Positions 1 through 10,398 of a stretch of DNA of 54,070 nucleotides are shown here, in pieces. The notes beneath the pieces are model-generated. The model was not told where the DNA came from. It saw nothing but the letters and a program-made list of their open reading frames with translations, and did not search any database. The number at the start of each line of letters is the position of its first letter. The first letter of the stretch is position 1. Origin of the DNA: Carex sylvatica. Its lineage: Eukaryota; Streptophyta; Magnoliopsida; Poales; Cyperaceae. The DNA is taken from contig CAXKVR010000355.1 in NCBI GenBank assembly GCA_964058845.1, positions 1 through 54,070 on the forward strand, in the 5' to 3' direction. The translations under genes and the position numbers were made by a program.

Positions 1-983
1 GTTAGATTTGCAAAATATAAACATTTTATCTAAGATATACAAACTTTTAATAAAAATAATAAAATTTTGAAATCAGTCGTCAGGTTTATAGATTTGAAAT
101 TAACACTTTACAAATTTAAAAGATTCAATTTATTGTCTAGATGCATCATATCTAAAAAGATAAAAGTCATAGTTTACTTGTTAGATTTACAAACTTCAAA
201 TCAATGTTTTACAGAGTTCTGTATTAAGTTTTAAAGTTATAATAAATCTAACTTAGATTTAAATAATTGGAAGTAGCAACTAGCACTTGATCTAAAAAGT
301 TTAAAATTTAGAATAATTTAGAGGTTTACAGACTTCAAATCAATGTTTTACAAAGTTTGTGGTTTACAAACTTGTGGAGAACGGTTTACATATTTGAAAG
401 TGGTTTTGGTTAGTCGTTAGCTTTAAAATATTGCTATCGATCTTCTAGAAGTGGTTCCGATCAAAACTTTTAATCTAAAAATTTGATAGGGGGGCATCTT
501 AAATGATTAACAAAAATTAGATTACTTGATAGGTTTACACTTTACAAACTTCAAATCATCACGTTACATATATGTGGAGTAAGGTAACAGCTAGACTTGA
601 GTGCAAAGCTACTAGTGGCCTTCTAGACATGATCCCCATGAAAACAGTTAGTCCGAAAATTTGATTGAGAAATATCTAGAAATTTGAGTCTTGAAGACAA
701 TTAGTCGCTCTCTTTTTGTAGCTAATACATGTATCGAATTTTTTCATCAACCAAAAATAAAACATAAATTTAGACAAAAAAAAAAGATAGTGCATAAAGA
801 AATTTGAAAAAAAAGGAAAATCACTACTTTTTTTTCATAAGCAAGCCCTATTTCGTAAGAAAAAGCACTACCTTATTTGTCCTCAGCGGCTATAATTCTA
901 ACATATTGTTTTTACACATGAAATTGCAGCAATGGGTCTGAGCTAGAGCCTAAGGTTTTAATAACAAACAGGTTGGTTGGCAT
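1..983. other. AT-rich non-coding DNA with degenerate short repeats
   Basis: I find no gene here. A motif close to tttacaaacttcaaatca recurs near 188, 327 and 542, which suggests an old, decayed tandem or dispersed repeat. Nothing in six frames resembles a known protein. Confidence 0.5.
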
Positions 984-1360
984 TTTTTTTTTTTTTATGG
1001 TTGGCGGCAAGTTGCCGTCAACAAATTTTATAAATAATAAAAAGGTTGTAATTACAAATAACCACGAGTGAATGCTAAATCTAATATTTACAACTCATGA
1101 CAAAAGTAAAAATACATAATTAGAAATTTGCCATCCACGGATCCACTTCCAAGACCGTTTCTAATACCAGTCTATCTTCCTCTCGTCGGTTTTCCGCAAA
1201 GGTCATCCTATTTCTCTCTCTCCATAGTGCCCACGATCCAGCCGCACAAATCGAGCCCCACTGAGCTTTTGCCCTCGGTTGTAGACCCCTTTTTCCCTTC
1301 TTCCAGACCTCTGTTATGTTCTCGTCTCCCCTGAAATTTATTTCGAATTCAACTAGCAAT
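984..1360 (-). mobile_element. LINE (non-LTR retrotransposon) 3' fragment
   Basis: On the minus strand an open stretch (1120-1359) encodes a Trp-rich peptide with the order WGSICAAGSWALWRERNR followed by TF. This resembles the region after the zf-RVT domain at the C-terminus of plant LINE ORF2, where a W-x-x-W-x-x-RN pattern is common. Downstream of its stop lies an AT-rich tail ending in a run of T on the plus strand (about 984-997), which is the poly(A) of a minus-strand retrotransposon. Reverse transcriptase and endonuclease are absent, so this is a 5'-truncated dead copy. The assignment rests on a short peptide and a poly(A), so confidence is moderate. Confidence 0.55.
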
Positions 1361-2724
1361 TTATTTACTTAATAAATTATCTATTTTGAGAAAAATAGAT
1401 AAAAGAGAAGTATGAGTAAAGGTAAATAACTAAATATTATGAGACATGACTTCAATATAAAGAATGACATCATCGATCATATATATATATACACACACGC
1501 ACAAATAATTAAGGTTAAAAATTTGTACAAAGTTAGACAAAAACTAATTAATTAATTTGTAAAACACTATTCTGTAGCAATCAAGTTTCAAGTCAATACC
1601 AGGTTCACTACATAATTTTATTAATACATCTATCTACCAATCACATGCCACATTGATTGGGCTTTACATGAAAGGTATGTACTTTTCTTAAATTAAAACT
1701 GAATCAATATACACAGAGAGATAAATGAATTAATGAATGAAATTCAGCATAATTAGTAAACAGGAAAAAACTGAAAAACTATTTATAAGATAAGATAGTA
1801 ATTTTCATCTTTCTCATTCCTTTTGCATCTTTACTGTTGCTGCATTGCGGCTTGAATTTATGGCAATTTTGAAACAATGAAGCACTCTATGTTATTTTCC
1901 AGTAAGACAAAGTATTGCTTGCATATATATTTCATGTTATAGAATAACTAAATCTCAGAAAAAAATACCCAAAACCCTGCCTAATAGAGCACACATCATC
2001 ATTTTCCACAGGAACTAAATCTGCTACTATTCATTAAATCTTAGTTTACAACCATTAAAAAATTTAAGACTTTGTACATGAGGTTTATATGTTTTTTAAA
2101 TGCAGTGTTATTGTTGAGGTTTATATACTTTGAAGTGTTATTGTTGAGGTTTAAATTCTTTGTGAATGAGATTTATATGTTTTGTTCTAGAGATTTAAAG
2201 TATTATTAATGAGGTTTATATGCTTGTAAACAGAGATTTAAATTATTTTGAAGAAAAAAAAATTGAAAGTCACAAAGATTTAAAGTGGTAAACAAAATTA
2301 TGACACAAATATAACTCGAAAGTTATTGTTCATGAATCTCATTTAAAAGAGAAAATCGGGTAAAAAATGTCCATATTTTTAGATTCGCAAAATTCATCAT
2401 AGATCGTCGAGAAAATGAATGAGAATTATCAGAGAAAAAATAAATAAAAAGTGGGTGACAGGAATCTTTTCGTTTTTGACTTAAAAACAAAAGTAGTTAG
2501 GAGTTAAAAATATACAGATTTAGAATTTTAATGCTTGCAGACATAAGTTTAAATGTTTGCGAGTAGCATTGCAAAATGTTATAAACAGAACTTTAAATGT
2601 TTGGATATTAGTGCTCAAAATAGAAGTTAAATAAAATTAGAAATTTTTTCTATTAAACTACTTGGGGGACGCACTCGGAAATTTTGTTTGGAATACAATA
2701 ATCAGGCTCCAAACAAATAACCAG
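1361..2724. other. Non-coding DNA containing a relic of a patatin 3' flank
   Basis: No coding potential was found. The part at about 1400-1800 follows the order of the PLP1 and PLP2 downstream flanks. A separate degenerate repeat, gaggtttatat with variants, occurs several times between about 2080 and 2245. Confidence 0.5.
1545..1800 (-). repeat. Relic of the patatin 3'-flanking repeat
   Basis: The segment resembles the DNA immediately downstream of PLP1 (about 16222-16440) and PLP2 (about 24345-24540). Shared stretches include aaaacac followed by a gtagc- or gtagac-like word, a block with gtatgtacttttct, then aaaactgaatcaata and agagagataaa. No patatin exon remains next to it. It probably marks an earlier array copy whose coding part has gone. 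Confidence 0.5.
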
Positions 2725-2953
2725 TATTTTATATCCTACTAATTAATACAATCAGGTGGAAAAAAACACAAGCATGATAGTTTTGCAAGGAGCTTTTTCT
2801 TTGTACTCCAACAAAGCCCCATATTTAAACAAATTGTAGTGAAAGCTAAGCAATAAAAATTGATTTGAGTTGCACAAGGAGAGCGCATCAATCAAGATTT
2901 TTTTTTTATCATGCATTAATATAATTATATATAAATTGTTTTTTTGCAGATGA
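2725..2953 (+). repeat. Left arm of an inverted duplication (3' flank of DUF295 copy A)
   Basis: This segment is the near reverse complement of 5334-6230 once the hAT MITE in the right arm is removed. Matching blocks include tattttatatcctactaatt on the left against its complement near 6200-6225, ggagagcgca against tgcgctctcc near 5400, and ttatcatgca against its complement near 5375-5385. Both arms lie just downstream of the stop codon of a DUF295 copy, so the duplication includes gene and flank. Confidence 0.75.
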
Positions 2954-3760
2954 CTAAAACATTGATGTCAGAAATGGTTTCAAAGTAGGCAAGAACCACC
3001 TCAAACCACGTCCATTAAGAGGGCAATTAACAGATATTGTTTTACCATTCTCCATGTTATATCTGTAAATCTTTTTATCCGGATAGTTTATGAAGTAGAT
3101 AGAGTTCCCATTAAAGCCAGGAAAATCACTAGCTTTTAAAGAGAAAGCTCGACGAGCAACAAAATCAATGAATAACATTTGGTCTCTGATGCTTGTGATC
3201 TTAACCCAACAAGGCTTTCCTTCTCCATTTCCAAATTCCAGCCGGTGAATATAAAATATATGAACTGCATCTCTTCTATAGTCATAGGTATGAATATAAC
3301 AAACGAGCAGAATCTCTCCCGAAGACTCGACCAAGAATGGAATATCTCTCATTCCAGTTATTGGTGGTGGTATGACATAGACCTCTTGGTCGGTACCGAT
3401 ATCCATAACCCTCGTAAATCCGTATTTCCAACATTTAATCATGAAAAGCAAACCATTCAAATAGGCATAGTCGTATCCCAAGTCTCGTCCAACACAATTC
3501 CACTTGTCACCATCGGATTTACAAACAGCCAATCGATTAATCCCATCACTAAAAATTACACATTGCTCACTGTGGAAACTTCTACGACCAGACCAACAAA
3601 ACTGAAAGCCCGAAGGTTGACGATCATACACAACAGGGAGATAAACCTCGCTATTGTTAACTGGATTAAGAAAAGAACGGTATTCCTCACGAAACTCACA
3701 AGATTGCTTGTAACGCACAAGCGAAAATAGATCATCACTTCCAAATGAACGAACAAGCAT
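2954..3760 (-). CDS. DUF295 (KIB1-4 beta-propeller) protein, 5'-truncated, copy A
   Basis: An uninterrupted ORF of 268 residues runs from an ATG at 3760 to TAG at 2954. It has the layout of plant DUF295 proteins: a beta-rich region with a WSGRRSFHSEQ stretch, repeated aromatic and glycine turns, and near the C-terminus GNSIYFINYPDKKIYRYNMENG, whose GNSIYF core is characteristic of DUF295. DUF295 proteins are usually about 350-420 residues and often start with an F-box that recruits them to SCF ubiquitin ligases. That N-terminal part is missing. The frame stays open for 13 further codons upstream and is then cut exactly at 3799/3800 by a Copia LTR. Any transcript would probably start in that LTR. 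It could be a dead fragment or a propeller-only protein. Family assignment is confident, function is not. Confidence 0.8.
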   Translation of the reverse strand: MLVRSFGSDDLFSLVRYKQSCEFREEYRSFLNPVNNSEVYLPVVYDRQPSGFQFCWSGRRSFHSEQCVIFSDGINRLAVCKSDGDKWNCVGRDLGYDYAYLNGLLFMIKCWKYGFTRVMDIGTDQEVYVIPPPITGMRDIPFLVESSGEILLVCYIHTYDYRRDAVHIFYIHRLEFGNGEGKPCWVKITSIRDQMLFIDFVARRAFSLKASDFPGFNGNSIYFINYPDKKIYRYNMENGKTISVNCPLNGRGLRWFLPTLKPFLTSMF

Positions 3761-3799
3761 GCTAGTAAGGTCAAGAGACTTATTTGGCGCATGCGTAGT

Positions 3800-3994
3800 T
3801 GTTAATTTTTGTAAGAGAGAAGAGATGTAAGAAATTGCTATATATTAATTTGAGCTTTACATGTATTCTATTTATAGAAGAATTTAAAAACTAGCCGTTA
3901 CAACTACCAACTATTTATTAATTACTTATGTCTCCTAATTTATTTTTAATTACAAATTCTTAAATTAGCCGTTAACTAGTTATTATTTTCAACA
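3800..3994 (-). mobile_element. Copia 3' LTR, 195 bp, with TATA box
   Basis: On the minus strand the LTR begins TGTTGAAAATAA and ends AAAAATTAACA, giving the short inverted ends TGTT/AACA. Immediately upstream (3996-4008) lies a purine-rich tract read as TCTTGAGGGGGTG, the polypurine tract expected before a 3' LTR. A TATA box (TATAAATAG on the minus strand) lies at 3868-3876. Its orientation points at the DUF295 ORF, whose ATG is about 108 bp downstream. The LTR ends flush with the truncated DUF295 reading frame. The 5' LTR was not found. Confidence 0.75.
3868..3876 (-). promoter_or_regulatory. TATA box inside the Copia LTR
   Basis: TATAAATAG on the minus strand, about 108 bp upstream of the DUF295 ATG at 3760. 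One ATG followed directly by TAA lies between them. Another ATG at 3792 opens a different frame, so upstream ORFs would precede DUF295 in an LTR-initiated transcript. Confidence 0.5.
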
Positions 3995-5031
3995 CACCCC
4001 CTCAAGATAGAAATGTAAATATCATACAATCCTATTTTGCTTGTAATTTTTTCAAATGGACCTGGATCCAAGTCTTTAGTGAAGACATCCGCGAGTTGAT
4101 CTTCACTTTTTACATATGGTGTTTCAATTTCTTTTGCTTGAATATTTTCTCTAACAAAGTGGCAATCTACTTCTATATGCTTTGTGCGTTCATGAAACAC
4201 GGGATTAGAAGCTATGTGTCGTGCCGAATTATTATCGCAATACATTTTCATTGGAGCTTGAGTTCTAAATCCCATGTCTAATAGAAGTTGTTTGATTCAG
4301 GTTAATTCACTTGCAGTTAATGCCATGGCACGATATTCGGCTTCAGCACTTGATCGTGCTACAACATTTTGTGTTTTGCTTTTCCATGTGACTAGATTTT
4401 CGCCTACAAATGTGCAAAAATCGGTTGTCGATTTTCTATCAAAGCTTCCGGCCCAATCTGCATCGAAATAGCCACATATATCATTCGAATTATTATTTTT
4501 CATCCAAATACCTTAGCCGGAATTATTTTTTAAAATTCTCAAAATTCTATTTACGGCTTCTAAATGTGGTGTTCTTGGTGAGTGCATGAATTTACTTATT
4601 TTACTTACGGAAAAGGAAATATCCGGATGTGTAACCGTTAGGTATATCAATTTTCCTACAAGTCTTTGGAATTGATTTATGTCTTTTAAAAGTTCATCAT
4701 CTTCACTATTTAATTTACATTTGTTGTCAATTGGGGTAGAGGCCGGTTTGCATCCTAATTTACCGGTTTCTTTTAATAAATCAAGTGTATATTTTCTTTG
4801 ACAAATAAAAAGTTCTTTATCCGAAGTGGCTACCTCTATTCCTAAAAAATATTTAAGGTATTCTAAATCTTTTATGTCAAATTTTTTCTTGAGTTGTTTC
4901 TTAATGTTTTGAATTTGCTTGAAATTATTTCTGGCTCTGCTGAGATGCTGAAAATTTGGCCAACTGCTGAGTGCATCCGCACTGTCTGTGAGTGCGGGTG
5001 GTTGACCCGCACTGGAAGGTATTTTCTTCAA
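3995..5031 (-). pseudogene. Ty1/Copia pol fragment (reverse transcriptase C-terminal part and RNase H)
   Basis: The piece from about 4930 to 4515 gives the end of the Copia reverse transcriptase, with FDIKDLEYLKYFLGIEV, then QRKYTLDLL and GCKPASTPID, and finally HPDISFSVSKISKF. From 4503 to 3976 it gives the RNase H region: [61 protein letters not shown] and QLADVFTK. A stop and frame breaks near 4505 and 4290 interrupt it. Gag, protease, integrase and the catalytic YVDD region are missing. The first 35 or so residues of the upstream ORF (about 4925-5031) are not Copia-like and come from a GC-richer segment of unknown origin. It is a non-autonomous remnant between the two DUF295 copies. Confidence 0.85.
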
Positions 5032-5239
5032 TTTTCATCTTTTTATGCATTTTAAAAGCCAAACAATCTAGGTGTATTCTATTCATTTTATATTCAAAAT
5101 ACAAGATATTTGATTTATTTTATGATAAAAACTATATTAAATTGTGTATATAATTTACGCTTATCATTCACTTATTTTATTGAAAAAGAGTAAGTTAAAT
5201 AAAATGTCTAAGATCTCCATTGTTACGTCTGAAATCGGT

Positions 5240-5333
5240 ATTACCGCTTTCGCCTAATGATTTGTAGATATGACGGAAAGGTTTGACGTGGTTCGTACCT
5301 ACTTTAAAACCATGTCTGACGTCAACGTTTTAG
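5240..5333 (+). pseudogene. DUF295 copy B, 3' stub in inverted orientation
   Basis: On the plus strand, codons from about 5280 read GLTWFVPTLKPCLTSTF then TAG at 5331-5333. This aligns with the C-terminus of copy A (GLRWFLPTLKPFLTSMF then TAG). Upstream of GLTWF the frame contains stops and the similarity fades by about 5217-5240. The rest of the gene is missing, probably removed along with the 5' part of copy A around the Copia insertion. Copies A and B were therefore head-to-head. Confidence 0.75.
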
Positions 5334-5652
5334 TCTATCTGCAAAAGACAATTCATATATCTTATTATATTAGTGCATGATAAAGCAAAAGATTGATTAC
5401 TGCGCTCTCCATGTGTAATTCAAATCAATTTTTATTGTTGGTTAGATGTAGAGGTTTGCAACCGGACCGGGTTCGGGCGGACCGGGTTTATCCGGGGTTG
5501 GGTACGGGTTTGGGTCGGGTATGGGTATGTCGGGTAAACGGGTATCTCGGGTCGGGTATACTCGGGTATAATTTTCAAAAACCGTACCCTACCCGAGTTT
5601 TACCCGTGCCCGTGGTACCCGGTACGGGTAGGGCGGTCCGGGTCGGGTACCC

Positions 5653-5685
<33 letters not shown>

Positions 5686-6230
5686 GCGGAAAATTCGAAA
5701 TTTCAAAAAAATTTGAATTTTTTTGAATTTTTTTGAATTTTTTCTGAATTTTTTTGAATTTTTTTTGAATTTTTTTGAATTTTTTTGAATTTTTCTGAAT
5801 TTTTCTGAATTATTTTGAATTTTTTTGAATTTTTTAACGGGTACGGGTCGGGTACGGGGTCGGATACGGGTCGGGTACGGGGTCGGGTACAGGTCGGGTC
5901 GGGTCGGGTCGGGTCGGGCGTAAATCGGACCGGATTTGCTCGGGTTTTGAACCAAATAACCGTACCCTACCCGTTTTTTACCCGTACCCGTTTACCCGTT
6001 TACCCGACCCATACCCGGGCTCGGGCACGGGTAACCCGGGTAACGGGCACGGGCGGGTACGGGTCGGGTCCGACCCGGGCGGGTAAAAGCAAACCACTAG
6101 TTAGATGGTATCAAAATATGTTAAAATACGGAGGTTTGTTGAATTATAAGGAAAAAGTTCGCAAAAATATCATGCCCATGTGTTGTTTTTGCACCTGTTT
6201 GTATAATTAGTAGGATATAAAATACTGCAT
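5334..6230 (-). repeat. Right arm of the inverted duplication (3' flank of DUF295 copy B)
   Basis: Reverse-complement partner of 2725-2953, interrupted by the hAT MITE at 5449-6099. After removing the MITE and one target-site copy, the arm continues collinearly. The part near 6190-6300 also resembles the flank repeat at about 8810-8880, which links this inverted unit to the patatin array flanks. Confidence 0.7.
5449..6099. mobile_element. hAT-type MITE 1, GC-rich CGGGT-repeat interior
   Basis: The element is 651 bp and is flanked by a perfect 8-bp target-site duplication, GTTAGATG, at 5441-5448 and 6100-6107. Its ends are inverted: TAGAGGTTTGC on the left and TAGTGGTTTGC read in from the right. 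An 8-bp duplication and TA(G/A)-initial termini are typical of hAT transposons. The interior consists of CGGGTACGGGT-like repeats in one orientation, then a T tract (about 5653-5683), a run of tttttgaa units, then more CGGGT and ACCCG repeats. No transposase is encoded, so it is non-autonomous. Confidence 0.85.
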
Positions 6231-8300
6231 TAATTATTTTTTAATTTATTATTTTTTTTCCTTTCTTTTATGGGTGATTAAAACCTGTGTTTTTCCCCTA
6301 ATTTTTTCTTTATTAATGACTCTTTCTGTAATTTCTCTTTTTTGAGTAAACTAAAGTTTGTCTTTAGATTCTTTAAAAAGGAAAAAAATTGGTCGGTGTG
6401 TTTAGAGGTAAATAACTAAATATTATGCAACAGAACTTCAATTTTAAAATACGATTATCATAGCACCTATCACTAAGCTAAGATTATCATAGAACCTAAC
6501 ACGAAAAACTAAAAATTTACTCGAACCTTCAATTTGTTTTCCCAAAATCTGCTTCTTGCGTTTCAGATTTTCTCTTAGACGTAAACTAAAAATATCAAAA
6601 TTTGAATGTAAATAAAATTCATAAACTCTTGATGAAAATCATTATTAAATTGTCAAATACAATTATGTCATTACGTTGATAATAATTTTAATTTTAACTT
6701 CGCGACTGTCGAACAATATTGCTTAACCATTTTTGTGTGGCTACTCTGAATTGTTTGATCTTTGTTTTTATTTATGTCCTATTATAGCACGGTGTACGAC
6801 GGTTTTGAATGTATGCAAAATATTTAAATATATCTAGAATGAACTTAATCTCAGAAATCAAAATCAAACCAGAAGTTTGAATTGTTGATCTTGGGTTCAC
6901 GAGGCATGCATTATATCTCCATTTTTATATTAAGCACTTAGATCTTCTGATTCACCAACAACTGTAATTATAAAATAAAATTTTAGATTGAATATCATCA
7001 CTCCAATTAAACAATCTGTCTTTTCCTCTTATTCTATGCATCTTCATGATATTTTTCTTTGTGTAGAAGTCTAAATTTATTTAAACAAGTATTTGCTATA
7101 TATTGACGTCATGATTTCTTTATTTTTTTCGAAAGCTTTTCTAAACACACAAATTAGATGATTATAACTGCCAACAACAATATATAAATTACAACCATTC
7201 ATCGTATCTAATATTTGGATCACATTACATCATATTTAACCAGCATTTGGTATCTTTGTTAAATCCAAACGTGATGTGAAACGTAATTAATGAGATTATC
7301 TACTTTTACAAGAATCATTGTAATATTTGCAAGTGAAGCGCATTACAATTAATAGAGACAAAAACTATATTACCAAGGATAATAATTATACAAGGAGTCC
7401 TTAAATGTTTATATTTTTTATTTTCTGATTATGTCTTCATTTTTTTATTTTCTGATAAAAAAGTTTAAAATGTATATATCAAAATAAAAACATTAGATGT
7501 GATATGTATTAAATTCTCTACATAAACATAAATAATTATTACTTTTCAATTGTTTTAATATGAATTAGCATGTAGAAAAATCAACTTTCATAAGTTAACA
7601 GGATTAGTGTATTTTTGCAAACTCATGATAACAATCAAATATAATTGATCATACCTGACGTTTTAATTTGACATTTAAGTTTTAAATTTTAAGCTACTAA
7701 ATTTTTAAATATAGAGGGATAATGAAGATATTGAAATCTTCTCTAATTTTATGCATTTAGCACGCTCACTGTTGGTACATTAGCTGAAATTATACATATT
7801 TTTATTTAACAAGACGTACGTACTATAGTAGATTGACAAAATAGTATAAATATCACACAAAATCAACATGTGTACAAGTTAAAAGTCCTCCAACTTATTT
7901 TCTATAAAAGAATGAATTTTGAACATATTTGCTCTCCTATAATATCTCCCCATTTCAATCTAGTTTAATATCATTCATAAGTATTGTTCACTAATTATTC
8001 TTTTCATTGGTCTTTTTTTATTTATGAAAATATGTTATTTTTTATGATAAATTTTTGTTCTATGATAATATGTCTCTGTTGCAACGCACATGCACTATAT
8101 ATACTGGTAAATTATAAAGTAAATATACATAATTACCTATCACTCTACTGTATTCCAAAAATAATTAATTGTGGTCCTTATATGTCTTCCTACATATATA
8201 GAATCATGAACTAATATAGTGCAGTGGTACGAGCTCTCGTGTCTCATCAGAGTGAAAAAGATTTAATTTTCCAAAATAGTTATGAAATTTCAACCTAATT
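6231..8300. other. Non-coding AT-rich DNA with fragments of the array flank
   Basis: No gene is recognised. About 6340-6480 resembles about 15470-15600: it shares attatgca words and a run with a g-gtgtg-ttagaggaaa-like core. This is a decayed piece of the repeated flank found downstream of patatin genes. The rest (6500-8300) is AT-rich with no recognisable structure. A 76-codon open stretch at 7984-8214 has no family resemblance. Confidence 0.45.
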
Positions 8301-8319
8301 TATTTGGATCTAATTGCTA

Positions 8320-8743
8320 CACAAATTCCAACATAATATTTCTATTATCCATACCAAACAAACTCGTCGACTTCAAAAATGTTTAAACTTCTATTAATCC
8401 GTGCATTTAACACAGTCAATTTTGTTCCATCTCCGAATAAATAAATTTTCTAATTTTAACCATTTGATGTGTACCAAGATATACCATGTTTTTGTAATGC
8501 TAGTTAATTAGAATCACACTTCTTCAAAATACGAAGTTTGATAAAGTAAAAGTTTCTTGCAGAAGTTTCATGCATAACAATGCGGTCCATGTGAAAATTT
8601 AGAAAATTTATCTGCTACATGTAATCTGAGTTTTTCTTAAAAGAAATGTAAAGTCAAGTCATCAAATTCTATTTTTATAGACATAAATAGAATCAACTTT
8701 TACAAAAGTTCAGGTATAACTTTTGTAGTTAAATGAAAAAGCT

Positions 8744-8781
<38 letters not shown>

Positions 8782-8900
8782 AAATAGATAGTTATTGTTG
8801 GGTTTTTGTTTCCTCCTGTTTGAATTAGTAGGATATATAAGACTGCTTATTTATTTATTAATTATTTTTTCTTAATTTCTTCCAGTGATTGTATCGTGCT
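8320..8900 (-). repeat. Copy of the patatin downstream-flank repeat
   Basis: Collinear with about 14770-15360 downstream of PLP1. Shared words include ccaacataatatttctatt, aaactcgtcgacttcaaaa, cacagtcaatttt and gaagtttcatgcataaca. An A tract (about 8750-8777) interrupts it. Its position just left of the chimeric pseudogene at 9148-9530 identifies that region as a decayed array unit. Confidence 0.65.
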
Positions 8901-8984
8901 TTTTTGTCCTTGGCTTAGACTTATGATTCATAAAAACTTGAGCAATATAATATTTAACGCGAAAAACAGACATGCAATTTTGAT

Positions 8985-9147
8985 GTAAAAAATAAATTAC
9001 TTTAATGACAATCGAAAATAATCTCAAATTATGAGTCCTCTAAATACAGCAGTCCCCAGTTGGGTGTTGTAAAAAATAAATTACTTTAATGACAATCGAA
9101 AATAAATCTCAAATTATGAGTCCTCTAAATACAGCAGTCCCAGTTGG
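8985..9147. repeat. 84-bp direct tandem duplication
   Basis: The sequence starting gtaaaaaataaattac at 8985 repeats at 9069, with only a few differences, through gtcctctaaatacagcagtc. The second copy runs straight into the DUF295 fragment. Confidence 0.75.
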
Positions 9148-9333
9148 GCAATCCAACACGTATTGTTTTACCATTCTCTATGTCATACTTATAAATCTTG
9201 CGACCCTTAGTGTCTATGAATTAAGTAGATAGAGTTCCTATTCGATCAATCCAACAAAACTACTAGCTTTAAAGAGAAAGCTTGACCAAAAACAGAATCA
9301 ATGAATAACATTTGATCCCCACGTACGTGATAT
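9148..9333 (-). pseudogene. DUF295 copy C fragment
   Basis: The plus-strand text matches the C-terminal coding part of DUF295 copy A (about 3013-3190) block by block: tattgttttaccattctc, tataaatctt, tagatagagttcc, actagctttaaagagaaagc, and aatgaataacatttg. A frame-destroying insertion and missing bases prevent translation. At about 9327-9335 it changes abruptly to patatin exon-5 sequence. Confidence 0.75.
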
Positions 9334-9530
9334 GAACCTGGTCAGCACTTGCTTGGCTAACACAATCGTTCAGGGGATTTGAACCAGCTGCTGAGCAGGC
9401 CCCACTTGGCCGCTGCATCTCCTTTGTACTTCTGTTCCTGTTTTGCTGATTCAGTTCCAATTAAGTGAGATGATCAGCAACTTTCCATAATCCACTGGAT
9501 TGACAGGGAATTAATCACCCCTTTGTATCA
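9334..9530 (-). pseudogene. Patatin-like phospholipase exon-5 relic
   Basis: The plus-strand text follows exon 5 of PLP1-3: ggtcagcacttgcttggcta, then caggccccacttggccgctg, then tttgtacttctgttcctg, and tccataatccactgg. Translation on the minus strand gives SQASAD in the expected place, but an internal deletion removes the WLTHNGST region and frames are broken near FPVKP. The relic stops at about 9530, inside what would be the start of exon 5, where a T-rich tract begins. Exons 1-4 and 6 are absent. It is fused on its left to DUF295 copy C. Confidence 0.8.
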
Positions 9531-9790
9531 TTCTTTTTTTTGAGTAAGAATAAAAGTCATACTTCTATTTTATTAACCACAATTCGTTACATGATTTTAA
9601 AGGCTTTGAGAAATAGCCCTTTGACGGATTTACAAATGGTTAAAGAAATAAAAAAAGAAAAGAAAAAAAGATTAATTATTTGTAAAATAAATTAAAAATC
9701 AAAATCAAAACAGACTTCATATAACTTCTTGATTTGAGAATTTCCACTGAATCATTCCTTCTTCTGCTAGATCTTCAATCGTTTGAAACA
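9531..9790 (-). other. Possible retroposon tail replacing patatin exons 1-4
   Basis: It opens with a T tract (about 9533-9541) followed by AT-rich, non-coding DNA. In minus orientation that would be a poly(A) end, as in the LINE tails at 984 and 12004. No coding part is left, so this is a weak inference. Confidence 0.3.
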
Positions 9791-9859
9791 TTAACATTTA
9801 TTTGAGTCAACTAACACTGAAGAAAAGATCAATGAATCAAAACACGTAGAATTCCCAAG

Positions 9860-9908
9860 GTTAGAACTTTGAATTTTGCGGCCCATGGGCTTCAACACAC
9901 ACACAGCC

Positions 9909-9939
<31 letters not shown>

Positions 9940-10120
9940 AAGAGGAAAAGACTGGCTTTGTTTCTTTAGTGATTGTGAACCGGCCCAAGTCGTTAGGAAG
10001 ACCACGACAAGTAACACCCTGATGAATGAACCCCTGATAACCAAGACCTGGTGTACAGAGTGCGATTCCAGACCGAAGCTCATCGAACTTTGGGGATACG
10101 TCCAGGGAAATAAATCTGCT
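9860..10120 (-). repeat. Decayed copy of the conserved patatin upstream block
   Basis: Contains gcggcccatgggcttca (9878-9894), the same words found upstream of PLP2 (27342) and PLP3 (40739), and a partial copy upstream of PLP1. Weaker matches follow, such as ggctttgtttctt, ccaagtcgtt and acaccctg. A C23/A12 tract is inserted in it. This shows that a full patatin unit once stood here. Confidence 0.6.
9907..9941 (+). repeat. C23 tract followed by A12
   Basis: Twenty-three consecutive C (9907-9929) directly followed by twelve A (9930-9941). Such a tract is unusual in AT-rich DNA. Confidence 0.9.
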
Positions 10121-10398
10121 GCTGCAATTCTAATTTCAACTGTTTATATATTTTGAGATTCGTGCACAAATTTTTTTTTTTAAAGATTCATACAATCTAA
10201 TAAATGAAATGTTGAAATTAGAATCATAAGACTCTGCAATTCTGTAAGATCGCAGCAAATTTGCTTCCTATGCCTAGACGGCGCGAGTAACTCCTCATTG
10301 TCTACTCGTGGACCGTTCTTACTGTTCTTCAAAATTTATAATTAATAAAAAAAATTTCTAGATTTCTAGAGATAATTGTACGGATGATCAGACCAGCG

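Noticed and set aside
3179..3730. 183-codon open stretch on the plus strand
   Set aside because: It is the antisense shadow of the DUF295 ORF, which has clear family motifs on the other strand.
5393..6210. Several overlapping open stretches rich in Gly, Arg, Val or Pro, Thr
   Set aside because: They arise from the CGGGT repeats of hAT MITE 1 and read through the MITE borders.
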